Assembly: GCA_017402895.1 (NCBI GenBank)
Contig: JAFPLG010000053.1
Coordinates: 1 to 5,105 of the forward strand
Length of the DNA: 5,105 bases
Direction of reading: 5' to 3'
From: Paludibacteraceae bacterium
GTDB lineage: Bacteria; Bacteroidota; Bacteroidia; Bacteroidales; Paludibacteraceae
Shown here: positions 1 to 5,105 of the stretch, piece by piece
Layout of the letters: every line of letters begins with the position of its first letter
Position numbering within the stretch: the stretch's first letter is position 1
Notes under the pieces: model-generated
Told to the model about the DNA's origin: nothing
Database searches by the model: none
The model's input: the letters and a program-made list of their open reading frames with translations, nothing else
Position numbers and translations under genes: made by a program

Positions 1-582
1 ACGGAGAAACTCGTTGTAGGTCGTCCGCCGGCACTCTGTCAGGGATGCGGTCACCGCGATATGTACGCTGCCCTCAACGAGGTGGTACGTGAGTATCCAC
101 AGCCGCGTATCTTTGGCGATATAGGTTGCTATACCCTGGGTGCTCTCTCGCCTTTCCATGCGATCCATGCTTGTGTAGAGATGGGCGCTTCGGTTACGAT
201 GGCCAAGGGTGCCGCCGATGCCGGACAACATCCTTCGATAGCTGTCATAGGCGACAGTACGTTTACCCACTCGGGTATGACGGGTTTGCTCGACTGCGTG
301 AATACCAACGCCAATGTGGTTGTTCTCATCTCGGATAACCTCACCACCGGCATGACCGGCGGACAGGACTCTGCCGGAACGGGACGACTGGAGCAGATAT
401 GTACCGGTCTGGGTGTAGCACCCGAGCATGTACGCGTTGTAGTTCCACTCCCGAAGAACATGGAGGAGATCAAGCAGACGCTGCGCGAGGAGATCGACTA
501 TCCGGGACCGTCGGTTGTCATCGCCCGCCGCGAGTGTATCCAAACGCTGAAGCGTCACTTGAAAGCCGCTCGTAAAGGTTAA
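1..582 (+). CDS. iorA: Indolepyruvate:ferredoxin oxidoreductase, alpha subunit (3' part, 5' end outside window)
   Basis: The frame is open from base 1 with no start, so only the last 193 residues are present. IorA with IorB oxidatively decarboxylates aryl-pyruvates (indolepyruvate, phenylpyruvate) to aryl-acetyl-CoA, reducing ferredoxin in the cytoplasm. Visible is the C-terminal thiamine-diphosphate domain: CQGCGHR at residues 13-19 of the fragment, GDIGCYTLG at 39-47, the GDS metal/TPP motif at 84-86 and DNLTTGMTGGQ at 112-122. Cys13, Cys16, Cys43 and Cys179 have the CxxC...C...C arrangement that holds the proximal [4Fe-4S] cluster in pyruvate:ferredoxin oxidoreductases. The protein stops 14 residues after Cys179, so the C-terminal two-cluster ferredoxin domain of the archaeal IorA enzymes is absent. 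It is followed 25 nt later by iorB. Family assignment is secure; the preferred aryl-pyruvate is not readable from sequence. Confidence 0.95.
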   Translation, partial: TEKLVVGRPPALCQGCGHRDMYAALNEVVREYPQPRIFGDIGCYTLGALSPFHAIHACVEMGASVTMAKGAADAGQHPSIAVIGDSTFTHSGMTGLLDCVNTNANVVVLISDNLTTGMTGGQDSAGTGRLEQICTGLGVAPEHVRVVVPLPKNMEEIKQTLREEIDYPGPSVVIARRECIQTLKRHLKAARKG

Positions 583-607
583 TGGTTAATGGCTAAAGGT
601 TAAAGTT
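573..607 (+). repeat. Five-unit 7-nt tandem repeat spanning the iorA stop and the iorA-iorB spacer
   Basis: Five units of 7 nt lie in exact phase from 573 to 607 and fit the consensus TAAWGGY; only the last unit deviates (TAAAGTT). The second unit begins with the iorA TAA stop codon, the first lies inside the last iorA codons, and the fifth ends on the base before the iorB ATG. GG dinucleotides recur every 7 nt at 577, 584, 591 and 598. The AAAGG at 596-599 falls about 8 nt before the start and could act as a weak ribosome-binding site. Confidence 0.85.
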
Positions 608-1186
608 ATGAAAAAAGATATTATACTGGCCGGTGTAGGAGGACAAGGAATCCTCTCCATCGCCACCGTTATAGGAGAAGCAGCCCTGCAGGAGGGACTT
701 TATCTCAAGCAAGCTGAAGTACACGGTATGTCGCAACGTGGTGGTGACGTACAGTCGAATCTGCGTCTGTCGTCCGAGCCGATCATGAGCGACCTGATTC
801 CGATGGGTGGGGCAGACCTGATCATCTCGCTTGAACCCATGGAAGCATTGCGCTACGTACAGTATCTCCGTCCCGACGGATGGATCGTTACGTCTTGTGT
901 GCCGTTCCTCAATATCCCGAATTATCCGGAACTGGAGGAAGTGCTGGCGCGTGTTCGTGCGCACAAGAACCACGTGCTGCTGGATGTAGAGGCGCTTGCT
1001 AAAGAGGCCGGTGCACCCGCCCAGGCTGCCAATATGGTGCTGCTGGGTGCAGCGATTCCGATGCTCGGTATCGACCATGATAAGATGCTGGCCGGCGTGG
1101 CACGTATCTTTGCCCGCAAAGGCGAACAAGTAGTCAATAGTAATTTAGCAGCCGTTGAAGCAGGCTATAAGAACTCCAAATTGTAA
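608..1186 (+). CDS. iorB: Indolepyruvate:ferredoxin oxidoreductase, beta (gamma-domain) subunit
   Basis: This 192-residue protein is the partner of IorA and carries the pyruvate:ferredoxin oxidoreductase gamma-type domain that contributes to coenzyme A binding and completes the active site. The glycine-rich loop GVGGQG is at residues 9-14, preceded by the typical MKKDIILAG strand. The family signature EVHGMSQRGG is at 37-46, and length and ending are normal for free-standing IorB. There is no signal peptide or membrane segment, so it is cytoplasmic. The ATG at 608 is chosen because the first beta strand of the fold starts two residues later and the upstream sequence is repeat with stops. It lies between iorA (25-nt gap) and the aminotransferase (29-nt gap), consistent with one transcript. 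Confidence 0.95.
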   Translation: MKKDIILAGVGGQGILSIATVIGEAALQEGLYLKQAEVHGMSQRGGDVQSNLRLSSEPIMSDLIPMGGADLIISLEPMEALRYVQYLRPDGWIVTSCVPFLNIPNYPELEEVLARVRAHKNHVLLDVEALAKEAGAPAQAANMVLLGAAIPMLGIDHDKMLAGVARIFARKGEQVVNSNLAAVEAGYKNSKL

Positions 1187-1212
1187 ATGGTAAATGACTA
1201 AATGGTAAATGG
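1184..1212 (+). repeat. Four-unit TAAATGG tandem repeat filling the iorB-aminotransferase spacer
   Basis: Four units run from the iorB stop codon to 3 nt before the next ATG: TAAATGG three times and one 8-nt variant TAAATGAC at 1191-1198. The first TAA is the iorB stop. Every unit holds an overlapping stop and start (TAAATG), so stops and potential starts fall in more than one frame. No Shine-Dalgarno-like sequence is present, which is usual in Bacteroidetes. The unit resembles the one between iorA and iorB. Confidence 0.82.
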
Positions 1213-1215
1213 TTT

Positions 1216-2556
1216 ATGCAATTTCCGTTAGATAAACATATCGTAGACAGTATCTGCCGGCAGTTTGGATTGCGTAACTTCGATGAACTGGGAAATGCCA
1301 GTATCCGTCAGTTGGCGGGCGTAGTGCGCAATATAGAGCAAGCCACCGGTGTCGAGTATGTCAATATGGCACTTGGCGAACCCGGTCTGCCGGCCGAGAT
1401 GGTAGGTATAGAAGCCGAGCATCAGGCACTTCTCAACGGTTGTGCCGCCCACTATCCGAATATCATTGGTATCCCGGAGGTGAAGAAATGGGGTTCGGAG
1501 TTTGTGCGTGCTTTTGTCAACCTGCAGCGTCCGCCGGAGTGCATCCTGCCTACCGTGGGTTCGATGCAGGCCGCGTTTGCACTCAATATGATGCTGATTC
1601 AGTTGCAGCCCGAGAAAGATACGATTCTCTTCCTGGACCCTTGTTTTCCGGTTCAGAAGATGCAGTGCAGCGTGATCGGTAGTCGGATAGATGCTGTGGA
1701 TATCGCCGATTTCCGTGGACCTAAGCTGCGTGAGGAATTGGAGCGGCACCTGAAGACGGGACGTATAGCCGGTATCCTCTTTAGCAATCCGAACAACCCG
1801 ACATGGATGTGCCTCACGGATGAGGAGTTGCGTACGATCGGTGAGTTGGCTACGGAGTATGATGCGATCGTTCTGGAGGACTTGGCTTATCTGAATATGG
1901 ACTTCCGTGATCCGGACCGTGGTCATCCGTATGCTGAGCCTTATCAGCCTTCTGTAGGCCATTATACCCACAACTGCATCCAACTCATCTCCTGCTCGAA
2001 GATGTTTAGTTATGCCGGTCAGCGTGCCGCCTTCGTGGCTATCGATCCGGTGCTGGCCAAACGTACCTATCCGGCTTTGGCCGAGCGACTCCACAATGGC
2101 GGCGAACTGCTCCAGAGCTTTGCGTATGTCTTCCTATATGCCCTCTCCAGCGGTGTATGCCATTCTGTTCAGCACGGCATGGCGGCTATGCTTCAGGCAG
2201 CCTGTGAGGGTAAGTTGCGATTTGTGGACAACACGCGTGAGTACGCGCGTCGCGCGCATAAAATTAAGGAAATAATGCAGCGTAACGGTTTCCATATCGT
2301 TTACGACCGCGATGCCAATGGTCAGGAAGTGGGCGACGGTTTCTTCTTCACCTTCGGTTACAAGGACTGGACGGGAAAGAAACTGGTCAACAAACTCATC
2401 TACTATGGTGTATCGGCTATCTCGCTGGAGAGCACGGGTGCCCGTCGCGAAGGAATGCGCGGTTGTGCATCGGCTATTCGTGAGGACCAGTACGAGCAAC
2501 TAGAAGAGCGACTGCGTAAGTTCAACGAAGATTTTAGCATGTATGACCCCAGTTAA
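1216..2556 (+). CDS. PLP-dependent class I/II aminotransferase, probably aromatic amino acid transaminase
   Basis: A 446-residue fold-type I aminotransferase. Residue landmarks follow the family order: Tyr80 and Gly85 in the HYPNIIGIPEVKKW segment, GSMQAA at 115-120 (PLP phosphate loop), NPNNPT at 191-196, EDLAY at 221-225 (Asp222 for the pyridine nitrogen, Tyr225), SCSKMFSYAGQR at 259-270 with Lys262 as the Schiff-base lysine, and Arg415 in MRGCAS as the likely substrate carboxylate-binding arginine. No signal peptide is seen. It presumably moves the amino group from an amino acid to a 2-oxo acid. Because it sits between iorAB and a CoA-transferase, I infer that it makes the aryl-pyruvate used by IorAB. 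An alanine or general aminotransferase is the alternative. The 1216 ATG is supported by the MQFPLDK start directly after the spacer repeat. Its 3' end overlaps the next gene by 14 nt. Confidence 0.9.
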   Translation: MQFPLDKHIVDSICRQFGLRNFDELGNASIRQLAGVVRNIEQATGVEYVNMALGEPGLPAEMVGIEAEHQALLNGCAAHYPNIIGIPEVKKWGSEFVRAFVNLQRPPECILPTVGSMQAAFALNMMLIQLQPEKDTILFLDPCFPVQKMQCSVIGSRIDAVDIADFRGPKLREELERHLKTGRIAGILFSNPNNPTWMCLTDEELRTIGELATEYDAIVLEDLAYLNMDFRDPDRGHPYAEPYQPSVGHYTHNCIQLISCSKMFSYAGQRAAFVAIDPVLAKRTYPALAERLHNGGELLQSFAYVFLYALSSGVCHSVQHGMAAMLQAACEGKLRFVDNTREYARRAHKIKEIMQRNGFHIVYDRDANGQEVGDGFFFTFGYKDWTGKKLVNKLIYYGVSAISLESTGARREGMRGCASAIREDQYEQLEERLRKFNEDFSMYDPS

Positions 2557-3844
2557 GTATGTTAGTCCCACTGAGGCGGTGAGTCATGTTCGATCGGGCG
2601 ACACCATCGTGGTGCAGGGTAGTACGAGTATCCCTACCGTGCTGCTGAATGCGCTGACGGAGCGTGCATCGGAATTGCGCGATGTGAAACTGATCTCCGG
2701 TTTTGGTATCCATCCAGAGGATGCGCCGTATGCTAAGCGCGAACTGATGGACTCGTTCCGGGCCCTCAGTATCTTTGTGCCGAACACCCTGCGCCATGCG
2801 ATGCGTGAGGGTGTAGCGGATACGATACCGGCCTTCTTGGGCGAGGTGCCATTCCTGTTCCGTAGCCGCCAGATACCGGTGGATGTGACGTTTCTGAACG
2901 TGAGCGAACCCGATGAAGAGGGTTATTGCTCGTATGGTATATCGGCCGATATAGCCTTTTCGGGTGCTGAGTGCTCGCGGGCTGTCATTGCGCAGGTGAA
3001 TAAATATATGCCGCGTACGTTTGGCGACCCGGTGATCCATGTGAGCAAACTGACGGCTATGTGTCGCGGTGATGTACCCCTGGTAGAAGTGCCTACACCC
3101 GTGCCCAATGCGGTAGAGACGAAGATCGGTAACTACGTAGCCTCGGAGATACCCGACGGAGCAACCTTGCAGATAGGCGTAGGCGGTATACCCAATGCCG
3201 TTATCAATGCCCTGCGCAACCATAAGCACCTGGGACTACATACCGAGGCCATCACGGACGGCGTGCTGCCGTTGATAGAGAGTGGGGTGATCGACAACAG
3301 TCTGAAGAAAGTGCTGCCCGGTAAGTCGGTAGGAAGTCTCATCCTGGGTTCGCGTCATCTGTACGACTATGTAGATGGCAACCGCGATTTCGTGATTCGT
3401 GACGTAGCCTGGACCAACGATCCGCAGATTATTCGTCAGAACCCACGTGTCATGGCCATCAACTCGGCCGTAGAGGTGGATCTGACGGGTCAGATATGTG
3501 CCGACTCGATCGGCGAGACTGTTATATCCGGCGTAGGCGGACAGCACGACTTTATGTACGGAGGTGCGTTGTCCGAGGGAGGTAAGTGCTTTATTGCCCT
3601 GCCGAGTATGACCAATAAGGGGCAGTCGAAGATTGTGGCCCGTCTGGCTCCGGGAGCAGGTGTCGTGACAACCCGTTTCCAGGCGCAGTATATCGCTACG
3701 GAGCATGGTATCGTGTATCTACGCAACCTGCCGTTGGCCGATCGTGCGAAGGCGCTGATTTCGATTGCCGACCCATCGGTGCGTGAAGACTTGGAACGTG
3801 CCGCCGTAGAGCGGTTCGGAATAGGATTTCTACGGTTGAAATAG
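2543..3844 (+). CDS. Acetyl-CoA hydrolase/CoA-transferase family protein (4-hydroxybutyrate/butyrate CoA-transferase-like)
   Basis: A 433-residue single-chain CoA-transferase of the acetyl-CoA hydrolase/transferase family, which moves CoA between acyl groups through a glutamyl-CoA thioester. Seen in order: NVSEPDEEGYCSYG at 119-132, the glycine-rich GVGGIPNAV at 212-220, HTEAITDG at 233-240 with Glu235 as the expected catalytic glutamate, GVGGQHDF at 331-338 (the GxGGQxDF motif), and the C-terminal block YIATEHGIVYLRNLPLADRA at 383-402. Length matches the 430-450 residues usual for 4-hydroxybutyrate, butyrate and succinate CoA-transferases. The start overlaps the aminotransferase end by 14 nt in another frame, pointing to translational coupling. 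In this operon I infer that it releases aryl-acetate from aryl-acetyl-CoA while saving the thioester, for example as acetyl-CoA. A butyrate- or succinate-directed role cannot be excluded. Confidence 0.92.
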   Translation: MTPVKYVSPTEAVSHVRSGDTIVVQGSTSIPTVLLNALTERASELRDVKLISGFGIHPEDAPYAKRELMDSFRALSIFVPNTLRHAMREGVADTIPAFLGEVPFLFRSRQIPVDVTFLNVSEPDEEGYCSYGISADIAFSGAECSRAVIAQVNKYMPRTFGDPVIHVSKLTAMCRGDVPLVEVPTPVPNAVETKIGNYVASEIPDGATLQIGVGGIPNAVINALRNHKHLGLHTEAITDGVLPLIESGVIDNSLKKVLPGKSVGSLILGSRHLYDYVDGNRDFVIRDVAWTNDPQIIRQNPRVMAINSAVEVDLTGQICADSIGETVISGVGGQHDFMYGGALSEGGKCFIALPSMTNKGQSKIVARLAPGAGVVTTRFQAQYIATEHGIVYLRNLPLADRAKALISIADPSVREDLERAAVERFGIGFLRLK

Positions 3845-3861
3845 AAATAGCTTCTATAAAT

Positions 3862-3891
3862 AAGAAACGCACCCGAAAAGGTGCGTTTCTT
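3862..3891. terminator. Probable bidirectional intrinsic terminator between convergent operons
   Basis: AAGAAACGCACC at 3862-3873 pairs perfectly with GGTGCGTTTCTT at 3880-3891, giving a 12-bp stem with the 6-nt loop CGAAAA. It lies 17 nt after the CoA-transferase stop. T-rich but interrupted sequence follows on both strands (TGTCTTT on plus, ATTTATAG on minus). That fits an intrinsic terminator serving both the plus-strand iorAB operon and the minus-strand lipoprotein pair. Confidence 0.85.
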
Positions 3892-3893
3892 GT

Positions 3894-3977
3894 CTTTAGC
3901 CTTTAGCCTTTAGCCTATAGCCATTAGCCTTTCGCCCGATAACCGGTAACCGATAACCGGTAACCCATAACCGTTAT
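3894..3977 (-). repeat. Twelve-unit degenerate 7-nt tandem repeat in the convergent intergenic region
   Basis: Twelve consecutive 7-nt units stay in one phase for 84 nt. On the plus strand the first six (3894-3935) follow CTTTAGC, with three exact copies, and the last six (3936-3977) follow CCGRTAA. Read on the minus strand, the transcribed strand of the adjacent lipoprotein gene, these are six TTAYCGG-like units then six GCTAAAG-like units, with GG recurring nearly every 7 nt. The array begins at the lipoprotein stop codon and ends 2 nt from the terminator stem, so it would form that gene's whole 3' untranslated region. GCTAAAG also occurs at 592-598 in the iorA-iorB spacer. Confidence 0.88.
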
Positions 3978-4375
3978 CACTTACCGGTGTCGATCAACCA
4001 TTTTTTGTCCACCTTGATTACTTTCTCATCGGTGTCTTTGGTCTGACCGTTACCATAAACGATATTGTACTTTACGATAGCGTGCTCGCCATCCTCGGCC
4101 ATTTCTACCTCACCGATGGTGAAGTCAGCCACACCCTGATAGTTATTGTTTACCATTGCCAGTTTGTCGCTGTATCCGGCTACAACCTTATCGTGTTGCT
4201 CGGGAGTCATTTCTGTTTTGAAGTGGCAATAACTCATAGCTTTCTCTACATCGTTTTTCTGCAGAGCGGTCAGATAAGCCTTTACGACGGCTTCGGGGCT
4301 ACTGGTGGCTGAATTGCAAGCTGCAAAGCCAAACATCACGAGTGCGAGACTCAGGATTCCAAGAATTTTTTTCAT
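3977..4375 (-). CDS. Small DUF4878-like lipoprotein
   Basis: A 132-residue secreted lipoprotein. MKK is followed by a hydrophobic stretch (residues 4-18) and the lipobox FAAC at 17-20, so Cys20 should be lipidated and the mature protein about 113 residues long. The mature N-terminus carries SPEAVVKAYLTALQKNDVEK at 26-45, typical of DUF4878/NTF2-like lipoproteins of Bacteroidetes. It is followed by a predicted beta-rich part and a closing DKKWLIDTGK strand with Trp126. No acidic surface-export signal follows Cys20 (NSATSS), so a periplasmic orientation is more likely. No catalytic residues are evident; NTF2-like folds of this type may bind a ligand or partner, but the function is unknown. Its ATG overlaps the stop of the upstream hydrolase gene (ATGA), which indicates co-translation and perhaps joint function. 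Confidence 0.85.
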   Translation of the reverse strand: MKKILGILSLALVMFGFAACNSATSSPEAVVKAYLTALQKNDVEKAMSYCHFKTEMTPEQHDKVVAGYSDKLAMVNNNYQGVADFTIGEVEMAEDGEHAIVKYNIVYGNGQTKDTDEKVIKVDKKWLIDTGK

Positions 4376-5007
4376 AAGGTAATAGTTTTAAAGGGTTTTA
4401 CATATAGTATCTTCGTACTATTTGCTATATCGCTTGGGAAGATGCATTCTCCCTCACGGCAGAAGGTCTGTGGCACTTCCTGACGGATTGAGTCACTCAG
4501 GTCCAGTCCCTGGTGGAGATAGGCTTGCCATACCAGTTCGCTGCAGTAGAATTGGCTGGTGTCGAGGAGCAGGTAGTCGTTGTCGAACACGATATGCTCT
4601 CTGACTTTTCGTTCCGCATAGCGAGCTGCCTCTCGGGCAATGCTGTCGGAGCAGCGAACGCGTACATGTGCACCTATCGTGGCGCGGTCGTATGCATAGA
4701 ACTCACTGATCGGTTCGCGTTTCAGGTACTCGGGTTCGCCTTGTGGCGCTTCGCCCGGAACGGCATGAAGTACCAGCCATTGGCCTTGCGTACTGTCATA
4801 CTGCAGGATTCCGATATGCGAGTAGGCACTCCCGCTCTGGAATGTCACGGCTCGGCTTTCCAGTCCGTGGCCGCAACGCAGCACCAGGTCTCCGTCGCGA
4901 AACTCCGGTTGCTCGGGCAATTCCACTGCCGTTGTTGCCGGTCTGTTGCAACCGGCCAAGAGCCACATGGTGGCTAACAACGGCAGATAGAATCGTCGTG
5001 AGCACAT
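4372..5007 (-). CDS. Lipoprotein with YiiX/YebB-like (permuted NlpC/P60) papain-fold hydrolase domain
   Basis: A 211-residue protein with an N-terminal lipoprotein signal: basic RR at 4-5, a hydrophobic core to residue 19, and lipobox LAGC at 17-20. After a Pro-rich linker comes a circularly permuted papain-like domain of the YiiX/YebB type. It has FRDGDLVLRCG at 36-46 (the strand opening the fold), SAYSHIGIL at 60-68 with probable catalytic His64, and FYCSELVWQAY at 153-163 with probable catalytic Cys155. This His-before-Cys order is the mark of the permuted group. Members are thought to cleave amide or ester bonds in peptidoglycan or lipid substrates; the substrate here is unknown. The ATG at 5007 gives the complete signal peptide; the ATG at 5014 is out of frame. 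The stop overlaps the DUF4878-like gene by 4 nt, so the two are likely co-expressed. Confidence 0.88.
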   Translation of the reverse strand: MCSRRFYLPLLATMWLLAGCNRPATTAVELPEQPEFRDGDLVLRCGHGLESRAVTFQSGSAYSHIGILQYDSTQGQWLVLHAVPGEAPQGEPEYLKREPISEFYAYDRATIGAHVRVRCSDSIAREAARYAERKVREHIVFDNDYLLLDTSQFYCSELVWQAYLHQGLDLSDSIRQEVPQTFCREGECIFPSDIANSTKILYVKPFKTITL

Positions 5008-5011
5008 AGGC

Positions 5012-5046
5012 CATGAACCTTAAGCTTCGACATTCGTCTTTCGACT
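5012..5046 (-). repeat. Weak 7-nt periodic leader upstream of the YiiX-like gene
   Basis: Read on the minus strand, three units of the form WGWCGAA (AGTCGAA, AGACGAA, TGTCGAA) are followed in the same phase by GCTTAAG and GTTCATG, ending 4 nt before the start codon at 5007. The first three are clear; the last two are only loosely alike. It is listed because the phase, length and position match the stronger arrays elsewhere in the window. No Bacteroidetes-type promoter (TTTG / TAnnTTTG) was found between this tract and 5078. Confidence 0.45.
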
Positions 5047-5078
5047 TTTTTCTTTGAGCGAAGCGGTCTTTTGTCTAT

Positions 5079-5105
5079 TTACTTCTCTTCCTCAACGGCT
5101 GCTTG
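5079..5105 (-). CDS. Possible C-terminal tail of an upstream gene (partial)
   Basis: Reading in from the window edge on the minus strand, one frame gives QAAVEEEK followed by TAA at 5081-5079. An Ala/Glu-rich tail ending in lysine is common at the ends of bacterial cytoplasmic proteins, and the 71-nt gap to the hydrolase gene is compatible with an operon. A second frame is also open to a nearby stop (ending RKRSK), so the choice is not certain. Eight codons are too few to name a product. Confidence 0.35.
   Translation of the reverse strand, partial: QAAVEEEK

Noticed and set aside
1228..2094. Long 288-residue open frame on the minus strand opposite the aminotransferase
   Set aside because: It lies wholly antisense to a well-supported gene, has no recognisable motif, and is the kind of open shadow frame that GC-moderate codon use creates.
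2233..2262. CG-rich stretch with repeated CGCG steps
   Set aside because: It is explained by consecutive arginine and alanine codons in the aminotransferase (around residues 341-348).
2534..3706. Two minus-strand open frames (231 and 156 residues) opposite the CoA-transferase
   Set aside because: They are His/Arg-rich translations with no domain, antisense to a gene with complete family motifs.
3941..3964. TTACCGGTAA-type palindromes as an operator
   Set aside because: They follow from the CCGRTAA repeat unit itself and lie at the 3' end of both operons, so a transcription factor site is not supported.
3894..3977. CRISPR-like array
   Set aside because: The units are only 7 nt, with no spacers between them and no cas genes nearby; it is a simple tandem repeat.
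4513..4977. Plus-strand open frame of 154 residues opposite the YiiX-like lipoprotein
   Set aside because: The minus strand carries a lipobox and the catalytic His and Cys motifs in the right order; the plus frame has none.
5008..5078. Promoter for the minus-strand lipoprotein pair
   Set aside because: No TAnnTTTG/TTTG pair with suitable spacing was seen on the minus strand; the genes may be transcribed from further upstream.

Overview
The window looks like a chromosomal segment from an anaerobic, proteolytic member of the Bacteroidales. This rests on the iorAB sequence style, two Bacteroidetes-type lipoproteins with MKK/LxxC signal peptides, starts without Shine-Dalgarno sites, and low-complexity AT-rich spacers between otherwise GC-moderate genes. 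Genus cannot be fixed from the sequence alone.

Plus strand, 1-3844: four tightly packed genes that read as one operon. They are the 3' end of iorA (indolepyruvate:ferredoxin oxidoreductase alpha, TPP-binding half), iorB (gamma-type subunit), a fold-type I PLP aminotransferase, and an acetyl-CoA hydrolase/CoA-transferase family enzyme that overlaps the aminotransferase by 14 nt. Together they could carry aromatic amino acid -> aryl-pyruvate -> aryl-acetyl-CoA + reduced ferredoxin -> aryl-acetate, with the CoA bond passed to acetate or another acid. That would be a self-contained oxidative branch of aromatic amino acid fermentation yielding phenylacetate, 4-hydroxyphenylacetate or indoleacetate. 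The individual families are clear; the pathway assembly and the substrate are inferred.

3845-3976: convergent intergenic region. A perfect 12-bp stem (3862-3891) is a probable bidirectional terminator, followed by twelve consecutive 7-nt repeat units (3894-3977).

Minus strand, 5105-3977: the last eight codons of a possible upstream gene, then a lipoprotein with a YiiX/YebB-type (permuted NlpC/P60, papain-like) hydrolase domain, then a small DUF4878-like lipoprotein. The last two share an ATGA overlap.

The least expected signal is the 7-nt periodic sequence that fills the gaps: 573-607 (iorA/iorB), 1184-1212 (iorB/aminotransferase), 3894-3977 (3' of the minus operon) and, weakly, 5012-5046 (leader of the hydrolase gene). 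In each case the G-rich strand is the transcribed (sense) strand of the gene it serves. In the two operon spacers the repeat tracts include the upstream stop codon and run up to, or to within 3 nt of, the next start codon.
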